Assembly (NCBI RefSeq): GCF_000757885.1
Contig: NZ_JQCR01000002.1
Location: 186,001 to 250,000 of the forward strand
Direction: 5' to 3'
Length of the DNA stretch: 64,000 bases
Source: Paenibacillus wynnii
GTDB taxonomy: Bacteria > Bacillota > Bacilli > Paenibacillales > Paenibacillaceae
The notes under the pieces are model-generated. The model was not told the DNA's origin and did not search any database. It worked only from the letters and a program-made list of their open reading frames with translations. Below are positions 29,153 through 39,489 of the stretch, in pieces. Numbering within the stretch: the first letter of the stretch is position 1; each line of letters starts with the position of its first letter. The translations under genes were made by a program, and so were the position numbers.

Positions 29153-29191
29153 GAGAAACCGCTACTTCACGAGGGAAGCAGCGGTCTCTTG
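29153..29191. terminator. imperfect hairpin behind the second chemoreceptor
   Basis: AGAAACCGCTACTTC pairs imperfectly with GGAAGCAGCGGTCTCT, 28 bases past the stop. No T-run follows on the minus strand. Confidence 0.45.
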
Positions 29192-29218
29192 CGACGATCT
29201 TAAAATTTATTTGACCTA

Positions 29219-31468
29219 CTAGATAGTGAACAACGACAACTTTTCTTTCAATTGGCTGGAAGCAGTCTCCAACTTACCAGAAAGCGTTACAAGATGAACA
29301 CTAACACTTTGCTGTTCGCTGCTCAGTGAAGCCACCTCTTGAGAAGTTGCAGAAGATTCTTCGGCTACTGCGCTGACATTGCCCATGGCCTCTGATAATA
29401 CGCCCTGGGAGTGATTCAGACTGTTAATAGATTCCGTTACCGACTCCAAACTTGTAATGAAATCATTCATCTGCCCTTGAACCGATACAAAGATATCACT
29501 CGTACTCTTCACCGAGCTCATTTGTTCCTTGAAGAGCGGAGCCACTTCAGATAATACAGAGACCGTTTCATTCATTTCAGCCATAATCTTATCCGTAATA
29601 CCAGCTACCAGAGCAATGGATTGCTTCGACTGGTCCGCAAGCTGTCGAACTTCTCCTGCAACGACCATAAAGCCTCGACCTGCTTCACCTGCACGTGCTG
29701 CCTCAATAGTTGCATTCAGCGATAAGATATTCGTCTGTTGCGTGATGTTCTTCATTACATCCAGAACCTTGATTACAGAGAACACAGTCTCTTTCAGGTT
29801 ATTCACTCTTTCTACCAGAGCACCTGTCATTTCACCGGTACGACTTGTTTGTTCCAGCAAGCCCTTAAGCTGCTTTGCTCCCTGCTCACTGGCTTCTCCA
29901 ACGCCACGAGCCGCTGCATCCATCTCTTGGTTAGCAGATACGACGGTTACCATCTGCGATGAAATCAACTCGGTTAGATCACTGCCCCGTTCTGCCTCTA
30001 ATGCTAGACTTCCGGCACCTCCGGCAATTTCCTCAGTAGCTGCTGCAATTTCCTTTGCAGACACAGCTGTCTTACGTGAAGCCTCTCCCAGTTCGCCTGC
30101 CGTCTCCAATACTTCACGGGCGGTCTCCGTTGTTTGAGCAACCAAATCCGTAATACGTTCCATCATGATATTAAAGGATGCAGACAGCTGGCCGATTTCA
30201 TCATGAGAAACATATTCTGTACGAACACTTAAGTCTCCCTTAGCCCCCTCAACCATTAAGTCCTTCAAACGAGCTAAAGGACGGGCAATCATACGAACCA
30301 TCCACATTCCCAGCAGAACCGCTAACAGAGCTGCAGCTCCCGCTGCTAAATACGTTGTTACAAGGATAGGTTTAGCTGCCTTAACAAGTTCACCCGTCGG
30401 AACTATGCCGGACAACTTCCAATCGGCCGTTGACATCGGATTATATACAGCTAGTAAGTCCTTACCGTCAGAGCCGGTGGTTTCTTGGCTGTTACTCTGG
30501 GTTTTGCTCTCTTTAATAAATCCAAACTCTGATGGCTTACCGTCATCTTCCTTTGCACTGGAAGCAACCACGGTTCCATCCGCAGTAACAAGCTGAACTC
30601 GGGAGCCTTCACCCAATTTAACACTATTAAAGGCATCTTCAAGCATTTTATTTTTCAATTCAAACAAGACTACATAACCTGTGCTGTCACCCAAGTTTTT
30701 GAGGGATCGCACCATGGCGATATTGGTTCCGCCTTTTCCTTCAACGGCTGTTGAGAACCAAAAATTAGGAGAACCTTTGCCTTCCTTAGTATAATAAGGT
30801 TTATATTCCTGTGTATTCGCTACAACCTTCTTATACCATTCCTGATCTCTCACACCCTCGAGGGCTAGTCCTGAACTGCCACTCGTAATAATATCAAGAT
30901 CCGGCTTTTCCGGAATAAAGGATACACTCACGAAATTCGAATCCGAGGTTGTTTGGCTCGAAAGTTTCTTGCTAATGCTATTCGTAGCTACAAAACTTTC
31001 GTAGTAGGTCTTCGAACTCTGCATGGCTGTCAGATCACTTTGAATCTGAGGATCAAAAAACAGCTGAATAGACAGGTTTTCATATTGTTTAAGTATAATA
31101 TCAAGCTTCTCAGATGTTTGTATAACGGTCTGGCGGTTAGCCTCTGACACATTATCCTTGATCGTGTTCTTCGCTTTAGTATAAGACAATAACCCCAATG
31201 CTAGCACTACGACAACTATACTGGATAAAAAGATCAAAAACAGTTTCACTCCTACAGACTTAATAGGGTTGACCTTTCTCACTTGTCTTGCTGAACCGTG
31301 CATAACCCCTTTAAAGCTGAATCCAGAGGGAATTCTTTTGTTGCCTTGAGTAGTCTTACCGCTATCTGTCTCTGTTTTCTGTGTAATCAACGACTTCCCC
31401 TTAATTCCCACTCTCATCCTTCTTTCTTTCCGCTTTTCCTTCTTACTCTCCTTTTGTGGAGTCCCCAT
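29219..31468 (-). CDS. methyl-accepting chemotaxis protein
   Basis: About 749 residues. An unusually long, basic cytoplasmic N-tail (about 75 residues, rich in Lys/Arg/Glu) precedes the first membrane segment ([20 protein letters not shown]), followed by a dCache-type sensor, a second membrane segment, HAMP and the coiled-coil signalling tip [19 protein letters not shown]. Paralogue of the receptor at 18656. The second ATG of the frame is preferred since AGGTGA lies six bases upstream. The AT-rich upstream stretch 31476-31605 contains two TTTTTATATTTTT copies and presumably the promoter. Confidence 0.93.
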   Translation of the reverse strand: MGTPQKESKKEKRKERRMRVGIKGKSLITQKTETDSGKTTQGNKRIPSGFSFKGVMHGSARQVRKVNPIKSVGVKLFLIFLSSIVVVVLALGLLSYTKAKNTIKDNVSEANRQTVIQTSEKLDIILKQYENLSIQLFFDPQIQSDLTAMQSSKTYYESFVATNSISKKLSSQTTSDSNFVSVSFIPEKPDLDIITSGSSGLALEGVRDQEWYKKVVANTQEYKPYYTKEGKGSPNFWFSTAVEGKGGTNIAMVRSLKNLGDSTGYVVLFELKNKMLEDAFNSVKLGEGSRVQLVTADGTVVASSAKEDDGKPSEFGFIKESKTQSNSQETTGSDGKDLLAVYNPMSTADWKLSGIVPTGELVKAAKPILVTTYLAAGAAALLAVLLGMWMVRMIARPLARLKDLMVEGAKGDLSVRTEYVSHDEIGQLSASFNIMMERITDLVAQTTETAREVLETAGELGEASRKTAVSAKEIAAATEEIAGGAGSLALEAERGSDLTELISSQMVTVVSANQEMDAAARGVGEASEQGAKQLKGLLEQTSRTGEMTGALVERVNNLKETVFSVIKVLDVMKNITQQTNILSLNATIEAARAGEAGRGFMVVAGEVRQLADQSKQSIALVAGITDKIMAEMNETVSVLSEVAPLFKEQMSSVKSTSDIFVSVQGQMNDFITSLESVTESINSLNHSQGVLSEAMGNVSAVAEESSATSQEVASLSSEQQSVSVHLVTLSGKLETASSQLKEKLSLFTI

Positions 31469-31605
31469 TAACATTCACCTACCAGTTGGATTATAAGCTA
31501 TATGTAAGCGTAATCTATGTATTATATATCGGCAGAGTTAGAGTTTCATGTTAGAAATTTTATATTTTTGTGATAAATTTTTATATTTTTCTCTCATTTC
31601 CGCCA

Positions 31606-31657
31606 TTTTTTTATATATAAAAAAATGGGCCTCCCTCTAACAAGGAAAAGCCCCACT
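31606..31657 (-). terminator. terminator of the mltG-trhP genes
   Basis: On the minus strand TGGGGC...GGCCCA with an inner CC/GG stem, then TTTTTTTATATA, ten bases past the trhP2 stop. Confidence 0.85.
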
Positions 31658-31666
31658 TTTAATGTT

Positions 31667-33004
31667 TTATTTAATATTCTTTTTCTTCCGCATCATATCG
31701 AAGTAAGCTATAGGCTGATCCACTTTCATACGAACAGCCTGCAACGGATGACGTGCTGCATCAAGAGGATTTCCGTCTGTATCCCATAGTTCTCCTACCG
31801 TTTGTTTGAAGAAGGTATTATCTGGGCCAAAAAACTCCACTTCTTGCCCTGGCTTGAAGTGATTCCGTTGTTGTATCAGGGCAGTGCCAGTCTCAGCGTC
31901 GTATTCAATCACCAATCCGGCAAAATCATAAGGGGCAGCCTTTTCCTCCGGCTCATAAATATGATCCTCATGGTCAGGTGTATCATAGAAAAAGCCTGTA
32001 TTAAGCGGACGGTTAGCCGCTTTATTAAGCTCCTCGAGCCATTCAGGATTCAGTACATAATGCTCGGGATCTGCCATATAAGCATCGATAGCCTTACGGT
32101 AGGCATTAACCACTGTGGCCACGTAATGAATGGACTTCATTCGCCCTTCAATTTTGAAGCTGTCAATTCCTGCCTCAATGAGATCCGGAATACTCTCCAG
32201 CATGCATAGGTCTTTGGAGCCCATGGAGAATGGATTGTCCTCCGATTGATGCAGAGGAAGCTGAGTTACTCCGGGCTGCAAGAGTTCAGGCGATACCTGA
32301 TTCCCCGCCTCTTCCTCGGATACCCAGGTACCCTCTGGGCGGTCGTCCTGGAATAAATCATATTTCCAGCGGCAGGATTGGCAGCAACCTCCGCGATTGG
32401 AGTCCCGGTCTGTGAAATGGTTTGATAGAACACAGCGTCCAGAGTAAGACGAACACATCGCTCCGTGGATGAACGTCTCAATTTCGATGTCGACATGATT
32501 TTTAATCTCCGCTATCTCTTCAAGACTGGTCTCCCGTCCTAATACAACTCGAGGAAGTCCCTCTTCCTTCCAGAAGGATACGGCTTGCCAGTTCAGTGTT
32601 GATTGTTGGGTACTCAGATGAACTTCAAGTCCAGGTACCAGACGGCGGGCAGTATCCACGATGGCCGGATCTGCCACGATAATCGCTGAAATCCCTACTT
32701 CATATAAATTACGCAGGTATTCTTCAATACCGGCGACATCTTCGTTGTGAGCATAAATGTTGGCAGCCACAAACACCTTGGCACCATACTTCTTTGCAAA
32801 TTCTACACCCTCGCGCATTTCTTCGAAGCTGAAATTATCCGCACCCGAACGAAGGCCATATTTCTGCCCTCCGATATATACTGCATCCGCACCATAATGC
32901 ACGGCGAATTTCAATTTTTCCAAATTGCCTGCCGGAGCAAGGAGCTCCGGTTTGTCCAGGCGATAACGTTTGCCCTTATGCTGCGGCTTTGCCATGGTTT
33001 CCAT
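31667..33004 (-). CDS. U32 family protein, tRNA 5-hydroxyuridine synthesis (TrhP2/YrrO type)
   Basis: 445-residue member of peptidase family U32. Seen: KPELLAPAGNLEKLKFAVHY, GADAVYIGG, the Cys-containing signature FIHGAMCSSYSGRC, and further cysteines in RGGCCQSCRW that can bind an Fe-S cluster, then FKIEGRMKS. In Bacillus the YrrN/YrrO pair hydroxylates wobble uridine 34, and protease activity is doubtful. The ATG at 33004 has AGAGGAG eight bases upstream. It follows the shorter paralogue by 37 bases in one transcript. Confidence 0.9.
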   Translation of the reverse strand: METMAKPQHKGKRYRLDKPELLAPAGNLEKLKFAVHYGADAVYIGGQKYGLRSGADNFSFEEMREGVEFAKKYGAKVFVAANIYAHNEDVAGIEEYLRNLYEVGISAIIVADPAIVDTARRLVPGLEVHLSTQQSTLNWQAVSFWKEEGLPRVVLGRETSLEEIAEIKNHVDIEIETFIHGAMCSSYSGRCVLSNHFTDRDSNRGGCCQSCRWKYDLFQDDRPEGTWVSEEEAGNQVSPELLQPGVTQLPLHQSEDNPFSMGSKDLCMLESIPDLIEAGIDSFKIEGRMKSIHYVATVVNAYRKAIDAYMADPEHYVLNPEWLEELNKAANRPLNTGFFYDTPDHEDHIYEPEEKAAPYDFAGLVIEYDAETGTALIQQRNHFKPGQEVEFFGPDNTFFKQTVGELWDTDGNPLDAARHPLQAVRMKVDQPIAYFDMMRKKKNIK

Positions 33005-33041
33005 TCCTTTTCTCCTCTCGCTGTTAACCTGTATCATAATT

Positions 33042-33974
33042 TTAGAATACTTGCTCTTTATAGAAAAATCCGAAAGACAGCTCCCGTTCCGGTTCCTGCA
33101 GATGTTTGATTGGGTTCAACCAATTCTCACGAAAGGCATAAGCGGCGGGATTAGCTATATACAAGTCTATAGCGTGACGATAGGCTTTGACTACCGCTAC
33201 ATTGTAGGCAATAGGCTTGAATAAGCCTTCTATCTTGAAGCTGTCCACGCCAGCCCCCATCAGTACATGCAGATCCTCCAATATACAAATATCGTTCGAA
33301 CTCATAATATGGGTACCGTTCTCATCCTCATAGATCGGGAACTTCTCATTCTGACGTTCGGACTCAATCAGGAACAGACCGCGGTCCTTACCCAGACTTC
33401 CGCCGTCACTTGGTCGGCCTTGATGAGACATATAGCTCTCAACCAATTTGCGTTTGGAGTGATATATGTTGGTCATGCCATGGACTTGAACCTGTGCCTC
33501 CACTTCCAGAAGCGGCATCATCTCCGTCATTTCCTCCATATTCAATTCACGGGCGAGGACCACCCGGGACGCACCCTTGCTTCCCCAATAATTAGCTGTA
33601 GCGTAATTAGTAGAGGTCATCTCCGCATTCCAGTGCAGATTCAAGCCGGGGGCTTCCTTTTTCACGGTCATCAGCACAGCTGGATCTCCGAATTCAATGC
33701 CATCCACTCCGAGTTCAGCAATAGCTTTGACATAGGCTGGGAGCTCGTCCAACAGGCGGTTAGGCATTAAGCCGCCTAAGCCGGCATATATTTTGCAGCC
33801 TCGTGCATGAGCCATAGCTACAACAGCTTCCGTATCTTTCAAGGAAAAATGTCCGGCCAGTCTCATGCCGAAACGGTCATCTCCGATCAGCAAAGCATCT
33901 GCCCCGGCATCCAGCAGCGCAGCCGCTTCTTCCAAGGAAGCTGCCGTCGCCAGTAGCTCCGGTTTCTTATTCAT
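33042..33974 (-). CDS. U32 family protein (TrhP1/YrrN type)
   Basis: 310-residue short U32 protein: PELLATAASLEEAAALLDAG, GADALLIGDDRFGMR, VQVHGMTNIYHSKRKLV in place of the Cys signature, and DSFKIEGLFKP. It lacks the cysteine cluster of the long paralogue and probably works with it as a complex in prephenate-dependent tRNA hydroxylation. It lies 56 bases after mltG. In Bacillus subtilis trmR sits between these two genes; here it does not. Confidence 0.88.
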   Translation of the reverse strand: MNKKPELLATAASLEEAAALLDAGADALLIGDDRFGMRLAGHFSLKDTEAVVAMAHARGCKIYAGLGGLMPNRLLDELPAYVKAIAELGVDGIEFGDPAVLMTVKKEAPGLNLHWNAEMTSTNYATANYWGSKGASRVVLARELNMEEMTEMMPLLEVEAQVQVHGMTNIYHSKRKLVESYMSHQGRPSDGGSLGKDRGLFLIESERQNEKFPIYEDENGTHIMSSNDICILEDLHVLMGAGVDSFKIEGLFKPIAYNVAVVKAYRHAIDLYIANPAAYAFRENWLNPIKHLQEPERELSFGFFYKEQVF

Positions 33975-34030
33975 GGTTTATCCTCCTATGGCGTATTCTG
34001 TTTCCTGCGCCACTCTTTTATTTTAATAGA

Positions 34031-35080
34031 TTATTTAGCAGATTTATTACTTTTTTGAATATTGGCTAAATGTTCCTTGTACGTCTTAGCAAATAAATGG
34101 GCTTGAGTGCCGTCTTTTTTTGTCACATAAAAGAAAAAGTCCGATGCTTCAGGCGAAAGGGCGGCCTCGATCGCGGCAAGTCCAGGATTACAAATAGGGC
34201 CCGGTGGCAATCCAACATTCCGGTACGTATTATAAGGGCTGTCTACTTCAAGATCTTTATTTAAAAGTCTTTCCTTTTGTTTGTCCAATAAATATTGAAC
34301 GGTTGCATCGATCTCCAGCTTTTGTCCTTTTTCAAGCCGGTTATAGATAACTCCCGCCACAAGCGGACGTTCGCTATCTACCACGACCTCCCGCTCCACA
34401 AGCGAAGCCACCGTTAACAGCTCATGCAAAGACAATCCGCGCTCCTTCAGCTTTTGCTGCCAGTTCGGGATGGTATCCAGTTTCTTATTGAATTGGGCAA
34501 GCATCGCTTCCACCACTTCTTGAGCGGTGCTGTCTTTAACGATTTCATAGGTCTCAGGAAATAAATAACCCTCCAACCTGTGACGAATCCCTTTTTCGTT
34601 GGGAATGCCAAGGACATCAGTCTCTTTAAGTTCTGTACCCGTGTTCACTAAATCCAGAAAAACAGCTGAATCTATTTTCCAAGCTTCTTCAAGCTTGTCC
34701 ACAACCTGCTCTGCGGTATATCCTTCAGGTATTGTAAAAACAACCGTTTCTTCCTTAAGCACATCTCCCGCGTTTAAGCGTGTTATGAGATTATCATAGG
34801 TATCTCCCGGTTTGGCACTGTAGGTCCCCGCCTTAAACTGGGAGCCTTCCTTCGTCCACTTCAAATATCCCTTAAAAAAAAGACTTTTACGAATAATTCC
34901 ATTTTGCTCAAGAAGATCAGCAATTTCCGAACTTCCCATACCTTTTTCAATCGTAAATGTTACGGCGGGTCCCGCAGAACTTACAGGCTGCATCCCGTTC
35001 CAAATATACCATGCTCCGCCTCCAGCTGCTGCTACAAGCAGCAGAATCAAGATTAGCACAGTGCGGATTGCGGATTTCAA
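34031..35080 (-). CDS. mltG: endolytic transglycosylase MltG
   Basis: Membrane-bound lytic transglycosylase that cuts nascent glycan strands and sets their length. 349 residues with one N-terminal membrane segment (about 7-25), a LysM-like YceG domain (VVFTIPEGYTAEQVVDKLEE) and the catalytic region with Glu in VASLVEREV and NRLEKGQKLEIDATVQYLL, NVGLPPGPICNPG. Intact. It heads the mltG-trhP1-trhP2 set; a terminator at 35184 separates it from the DUF1292 genes. Confidence 0.95.
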   Translation of the reverse strand: MKSAIRTVLILILLLVAAAGGGAWYIWNGMQPVSSAGPAVTFTIEKGMGSSEIADLLEQNGIIRKSLFFKGYLKWTKEGSQFKAGTYSAKPGDTYDNLITRLNAGDVLKEETVVFTIPEGYTAEQVVDKLEEAWKIDSAVFLDLVNTGTELKETDVLGIPNEKGIRHRLEGYLFPETYEIVKDSTAQEVVEAMLAQFNKKLDTIPNWQQKLKERGLSLHELLTVASLVEREVVVDSERPLVAGVIYNRLEKGQKLEIDATVQYLLDKQKERLLNKDLEVDSPYNTYRNVGLPPGPICNPGLAAIEAALSPEASDFFFYVTKKDGTQAHLFAKTYKEHLANIQKSNKSAK

Positions 35081-35183
35081 GGTTTCTCCTCACTTTCCGA
35101 TTATAAATATAAAATTCTATTGTCTTAAATTCAACATTTATTTTTATAAGTTTCTAATAAAAACGAAAAAACATGAAATTGAA

Positions 35184-35221
35184 GCAAAAAGAGCGCGGAA
35201 TTCTCCGCCCTCCTTTTGCAA
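35184..35221 (-). terminator. terminator after the DUF1292 genes
   Basis: On the minus strand GCAAAAGGAGGGCGGA pairs imperfectly with TTCCGCGCTCTTTTTGC, 30 bases past the stop codon. Confidence 0.7.
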
Positions 35222-35250
35222 TCTGTACATGTAAGCTATTAGACTTGAGT

Positions 35251-35556
35251 TTACTCGAGATCTTCGCCTGGAAAGGTCATCTCATCATACAGCTCTGAAA
35301 TATCTTCCCATTCTTCGTCGTCTACAATGCTCTCAAGTTCTGGCAACCCATCAGGGGAAACAACAATTCGCAATATTTCATGCTCTCCTGCTCCAGGACT
35401 TCCCAACACTGCATAACCACGGCCTTCGATCTCGAACTCGGCAATAATATCATAAACGGAAGATTTGCCTTGCTCGTCCTCCAGTTCTACTGCTTCTCCA
35501 TATGCTTCTTTAAGCTTCGATGTCCATACCGCTTTATCGGCGGAAAAATCAGTCAT
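35251..35556 (-). CDS. DUF1292 family acidic protein, second copy
   Basis: 101-residue acidic protein (DEEWEDISELYDEM near the end) of the DUF1292/YrzB family; function unknown. The ATG at 35556 is chosen because GGAGGAG lies six bases upstream and because it overlaps the end of the preceding DUF1292 gene by 8 bases (ATGACTGA), typical of coupled translation. It is divergent in sequence from its neighbour and keeps the pattern DEEW near the C-terminus, so the pair looks like an old tandem duplication. Confidence 0.8.
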   Translation of the reverse strand: MTDFSADKAVWTSKLKEAYGEAVELEDEQGKSSVYDIIAEFEIEGRGYAVLGSPGAGEHEILRIVVSPDGLPELESIVDDEEWEDISELYDEMTFPGEDLE

Positions 35557-35857
35557 TCTCCGCTCCTCCATCCAGTTCGTCGACAAGTGTATTGAAAGTC
35601 TCTTCGACAATCGCCCACTCCTCGTCATCCTCGATCATGAACAGCTGAAGATCGTCTCCTTCTTCCTCATAACGGAACGCATACACCTCATCGGTTTCTT
35701 CGTCCTCGGAATCAAGCGGAACAACCATCATGTATTTGGAATCCGAACCATCTACCTCGAATTTCATGATGACTTCAAATTCCTCTTCATTGCCCTCTTC
35801 ATCGGGAATATAAATAATTTCCGGTTCTTCGTCTTGGCCTATTTGCTCGTTTGTCAT
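35549..35857 (-). CDS. DUF1292 family acidic protein (YrzB-like)
   Basis: 102 residues, very acidic (IIYIPDEEGNEEEFEVIMKF, MIEDDEEWAIVEETFN). This is the DUF1292 protein normally found after ruvX in Bacilli; function unknown. The ATG at 35857 has AGGGGTG upstream, while the longer frame at 35890 overlaps ruvX without one. It follows ruvX by 13 bases and overlaps the next gene by 8. Confidence 0.88.
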   Translation of the reverse strand: MTNEQIGQDEEPEIIYIPDEEGNEEEFEVIMKFEVDGSDSKYMMVVPLDSEDEETDEVYAFRYEEEGDDLQLFMIEDDEEWAIVEETFNTLVDELDGGAEND

Positions 35858-35870
35858 TATGTTGCACCCC

Positions 35871-36290
35871 TCACCTTTTACTGTTAGCATCCAAAAAATT
35901 TTGCAAAATCAGGGCTGCGGCCATCTTGTCCACAAGCCCTTTGCGCTTCTTCCGGCTGACGTCCCCTTCAATCAGCACCCGCTCGGCGGATACTGTCGTC
36001 AGACGCTCATCCCAAAGGTGTACGGGCAATTCCAATTGCTCCCGCAGCTTGTCGGCGAATTCAATGCAAATTTCACCGCGGGGACCTACTGTACCATTCA
36101 TATTCTTCGGGAGGCCAACTATTACCTCGCCTATTTCGTACTCTTTAACCAGTTGACGGATTCGTTCGAACTCATTTCCGTTACCACGGCGTTCAATGGT
36201 CTCCAAAGCTTGTGCAGTCCATCCAAAAATATCGCTTGTGGCTACACCGATTCTGCGATCACCGTAATCTAATCCCAGCTTTTTCATCAT
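35871..36290 (-). CDS. ruvX: Holliday junction resolvase-like protein RuvX (YqgF)
   Basis: 139-residue RNase H-fold protein with [19 protein letters not shown] at the N-terminus (first catalytic Asp), [11 protein letters not shown] and [10 protein letters not shown], and the final Asp in LVDKMAA. Members act in 16S rRNA 5' maturation or as a Holliday junction resolvase. The start overlaps the ireB stop (TGATG type). Conserved ireB-ruvX-DUF1292 gene order. Confidence 0.94.
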   Translation of the reverse strand: MMKKLGLDYGDRRIGVATSDIFGWTAQALETIERRGNGNEFERIRQLVKEYEIGEVIVGLPKNMNGTVGPRGEICIEFADKLREQLELPVHLWDERLTTVSAERVLIEGDVSRKKRKGLVDKMAAALILQNFLDANSKR

Positions 36291-36562
36291 TGAGTGTCGT
36301 CCACCCGATTATTAGCGAGATAGAAGCGAACCAGTTCTTCGATCAACTCATCACGTTCTTTCCTCCGGACCAAACTTCTGGCATTGTTATGGCGCGGAAT
36401 GTAGGCCGGATCTCCAGAAATCAGATACCCTACGATCTGGTTGATTGGATTATAATCTTTCTCCACCAGCGCGTCGTGTACAGAAAGTAGTATTTCCCGG
36501 GGAGAGGCTTCCTTTTCGTCGCCCTTCACATTAAATTTAACCGTTTTGTCCATGGAGTCCAT
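36287..36562 (-). CDS. ireB: IreB/YrzL family regulatory phosphoprotein
   Basis: 91-residue DUF965 protein ([39 protein letters not shown]). In Enterococcus IreB is phosphorylated by the Ser/Thr kinase IreK and affects cephalosporin resistance; the role here is by family. The ATG at 36562 fits AAGGAAGG at eight bases better than the GTG at 36571. First gene of the ireB-ruvX-DUF1292 transcript. Confidence 0.92.
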   Translation of the reverse strand: MDSMDKTVKFNVKGDEKEASPREILLSVHDALVEKDYNPINQIVGYLISGDPAYIPRHNNARSLVRRKERDELIEELVRFYLANNRVDDTQ

Positions 36563-36640
36563 TTGTGACACCTTCCTTCTGCAAAAACATCTATAAGATG
36601 GCCTCGCAAAGTTGCTACTATACAGCTTTCTTACTGTCCC

Positions 36641-36670
36641 ATCATAACATATTCACTGCCTATCAGTGAA
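36641..36670 (-). promoter_or_regulatory. promoter of ireB with overlapping inverted repeat
   Basis: Minus strand: extended -10 TGTTATGAT (TATGAT at 36641-36646). TTCACTG-ATAGG-CAGTGAA, a perfect 7-bp inverted repeat (36652-36670), covers the expected -35 zone and looks like an operator. Confidence 0.5.
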
Positions 36671-36778
36671 ATCCTTCCAAGGTAATAACGCTTTTTTTGG
36701 CAATTTGTCTACAAAATACGCAAGAATTCGTTTTTTTAAGCCAAACATTCGTTAAATCTTACAAATGTTGGAGTCGTT

Positions 36779-39409
36779 CTAGGCTTGCGCAACTATAAGT
36801 TCTTCAGCCTTACGCAGTGCCTCTTCCAGCTTGGATGCATCCTTACCGCCAGCTTGCGCCATGTCAGGCCGTCCGCCGCCGCCGCCGCCGCACACCGCTG
36901 CAACTTCCTTCACCAGCTTACCTGCGTGTAGGCCCTTCTTGACCAACTCCTGCGGTACAGCTACAACAAAGTTCACCTTGTCATCCATGACAGCACCCAG
37001 AACAAGGACTGCATCAGGAAGCTTAGATTTCAATTCATCCGCTGTAGAACGAAGAGCATCAATGTTTCCGGCCTGAACCGAGACAGCTAACAATTGAATA
37101 CCATTGCCTACAGTTTTCACCTGACTCGTAAGCTCAGCTGCAAAAGTAGCACTTAATTTGGATTGCAAAGACTCATTCTCCCGCGAAATCTCACGTACCT
37201 GAGCATGCAATGCTTCAATACGTTTGGGAACATCATTCAAAGACGACTTAAGCAGGCTTGCTGATTGTTTCAGTAAATCAAGCTGACTTTCTGTATATTG
37301 ATACGCATATCTTCCGGTTACAGCCTCGATCCGACGAACACCGGAGCCGATTCCGCTCTCGCCAAGCAGCTTGAACACTCCGATTTGTGAAGTATTGGAG
37401 ACATGGCATCCACCGCATAATTCCAGACTGTAATCACCAACCTGTACCACGCGAACGACATTGCCGTATTTCTCACCGAAGAGTGCCATTGCTCCCATCG
37501 CTTTAGCTTCATCAATTAATTTATTCTCAATCACTACATCAAGGCCACGCCAGATTTGTTCATTGACGCGGTGTTCAATCTCAGTTAATTCCTCCGGTGT
37601 AATTGCACCGAAATGCGAGAAGTCAAACCGCAAACGCGCTCCCTCAACAAGGGATCCCGCCTGATTCACATGTCCTCCAAGGACTTCCTTTAGTGCTTTA
37701 TGCAGCAGGTGAGTTGCTGTATGATTCTTCACGATATCCTCACGTTGTGCACGGTTTACCTCTGCGCGAACCGTATCACCTACTATTAACTCCCCGGCTT
37801 CCACCGTCACAAGATGTACATGTTGTCCGTGCGGAGCCTTGAATAGTCCTTGTACCTTCGCGGTTACGGAACCGCCGGTGAGAATACCTGTGTCGCTAAC
37901 TTGTCCGCCGCTTTCTGCGTAAAACGGTGTGGCTTCCAGAATGACCTGGCACTCTTTACCTTCGCCAACTCTGTCAGCAAGCACGCCGTCCACAACAATT
38001 GCAGCGATTTTTGACTCTATTATGGAGTCATTATAACCAACAAATTCACTTTTAACCGTTAAATCTGCTAAAGCACCGCCCTGAACTTTCATACTTCCGC
38101 TATCGTGGCGAGCGGCTCTGGCACGGTCGCGCTGTTCTTGCATAGCCGCATCAAAGCCCGCACGATCCACAGTCAAACCTTGCTCGGAGGCATAATCTTC
38201 CGTCAAATCGAACGGGAAGCCATAGGTATCATATAATTTAAAAGCATCGGCCCCTGCAATTGCGCTGAGTCCGTCAGCTTTTGCTTTGTTACTAATTTCA
38301 CCCAGGATTGCCAGACCGTCTGAAAGCGTCTCATGGAAGCGCTCTTCCTCTGTACGGATAATCTTTGCAATGTACTCACGGTTCTCTACCACGGATGGGT
38401 AGTAAACACCCATAACTTCTCCGACAGTAGCGGTCAATTCATGCAGGAAAGGACGATCTAAGCCCAAGGTCTTTCCGTAACGTACAGCACGGCGTAGCAG
38501 ACGGCGGATAATGTAACCTCGGCCTTCATTGGAAGGAAGGACGCCATCGCCCACCGCGAAGGTAACCGTACGGATATGGTCGGCAATAACCTTAAGTGCG
38601 ATATCCTGCTCCAAACTGTCTTTATACTTCACACCGGCAAGCTGTGCCGTCTTTTGGATAATGGGTTGGAATAAATCGGTATCAAAGTTGGAATCTACAT
38701 CTTGCAAGATGGAAGCAAATCGTTCAAGACCCGCACCTGTATCAATATTCTTATTCGGAAGCGGTGTGTAGCTGCCGTCTTTATTGTGATTGAATTGCGA
38801 GAAGACAAGGTTCCAGACTTCCAAGAAACGCTCGTTCTCTCCAGCTGGATTCACTTCTGGGTCAGATAAATCACCATATGCATCCCCGCGGTCATAGAAA
38901 ATTTCTGAGCACGGACCGCATGGACCTTCGCCGATATCCCAAAAATTATCTTTATCCAGCTTGTATATACGCTCTGCTGGCAGGCCGATTTTTTCATTCC
39001 AGAGCTTGAACGCTTCTTCGTCTTCATGATAAACCGTTACGTACAAGCGCTCTGGATCGAAACCGATCCATTCTTTTCCCGTCAGGAATTCCCATGCCCA
39101 AGTAATAGCTTCCTCTTTGAAGTAATCACCAATGGAGAAGTTGCCGAGCATTTCAAAAAAAGTGTGGTGCCGGCGTGTTTTGCCCACGTTCTCAATATCA
39201 TTGGTACGAATACATTTCTGCGAGTTGGTCAGACGCGGATTTTCCGGAATCTCCCGGCCGTCAAAATATGCCTTTAGCGGTGCCATGCCGGCATTGATCC
39301 ATAACAGTGAAGGATCGTTATGGGGTACAAGGGAGGCACTGGGCTCCACTTTGTGACCTTTACTTTCAAAAAACTCAAGCCATTTGGAACGGATTTCACT
39401 TGCTTTCAT
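36779..39409 (-). CDS. alaS: alanine--tRNA ligase
   Basis: Class II synthetase charging tRNA-Ala. 876 residues: N-terminal aminoacylation domain ([30 protein letters not shown]), editing domain with [11 protein letters not shown] and CGGCHV zinc-type ligands, and the C-terminal glycine-rich [16 protein letters not shown]. The ATG at 39409 is preferred, with GGGAG about nine bases upstream; the ATG at 39430 has no ribosome binding site. Preceded by a T-box leader. Confidence 0.97.
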   Translation of the reverse strand: MKASEIRSKWLEFFESKGHKVEPSASLVPHNDPSLLWINAGMAPLKAYFDGREIPENPRLTNSQKCIRTNDIENVGKTRRHHTFFEMLGNFSIGDYFKEEAITWAWEFLTGKEWIGFDPERLYVTVYHEDEEAFKLWNEKIGLPAERIYKLDKDNFWDIGEGPCGPCSEIFYDRGDAYGDLSDPEVNPAGENERFLEVWNLVFSQFNHNKDGSYTPLPNKNIDTGAGLERFASILQDVDSNFDTDLFQPIIQKTAQLAGVKYKDSLEQDIALKVIADHIRTVTFAVGDGVLPSNEGRGYIIRRLLRRAVRYGKTLGLDRPFLHELTATVGEVMGVYYPSVVENREYIAKIIRTEEERFHETLSDGLAILGEISNKAKADGLSAIAGADAFKLYDTYGFPFDLTEDYASEQGLTVDRAGFDAAMQEQRDRARAARHDSGSMKVQGGALADLTVKSEFVGYNDSIIESKIAAIVVDGVLADRVGEGKECQVILEATPFYAESGGQVSDTGILTGGSVTAKVQGLFKAPHGQHVHLVTVEAGELIVGDTVRAEVNRAQREDIVKNHTATHLLHKALKEVLGGHVNQAGSLVEGARLRFDFSHFGAITPEELTEIEHRVNEQIWRGLDVVIENKLIDEAKAMGAMALFGEKYGNVVRVVQVGDYSLELCGGCHVSNTSQIGVFKLLGESGIGSGVRRIEAVTGRYAYQYTESQLDLLKQSASLLKSSLNDVPKRIEALHAQVREISRENESLQSKLSATFAAELTSQVKTVGNGIQLLAVSVQAGNIDALRSTADELKSKLPDAVLVLGAVMDDKVNFVVAVPQELVKKGLHAGKLVKEVAAVCGGGGGGRPDMAQAGGKDASKLEEALRKAEELIVAQA

Positions 39410-39489
39410 AATATACAGCTCCCGTCTCATAGTTAATGCGGCACTTACGCCGAATTACAATTTTTCTCCATAAAATTTTAAAGAAAAAT

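Noticed and set aside
35465..35887. 140-codon plus-strand frame opposite the DUF1292 genes
   Set aside because: Mirror of acidic codons in the other strand; no start signal.
34031..36562. mltG, DUF1292, ruvX and ireB as one operon
   Set aside because: A terminator hairpin at 35184-35221 and a 170-base gap separate mltG from the DUF1292 genes.
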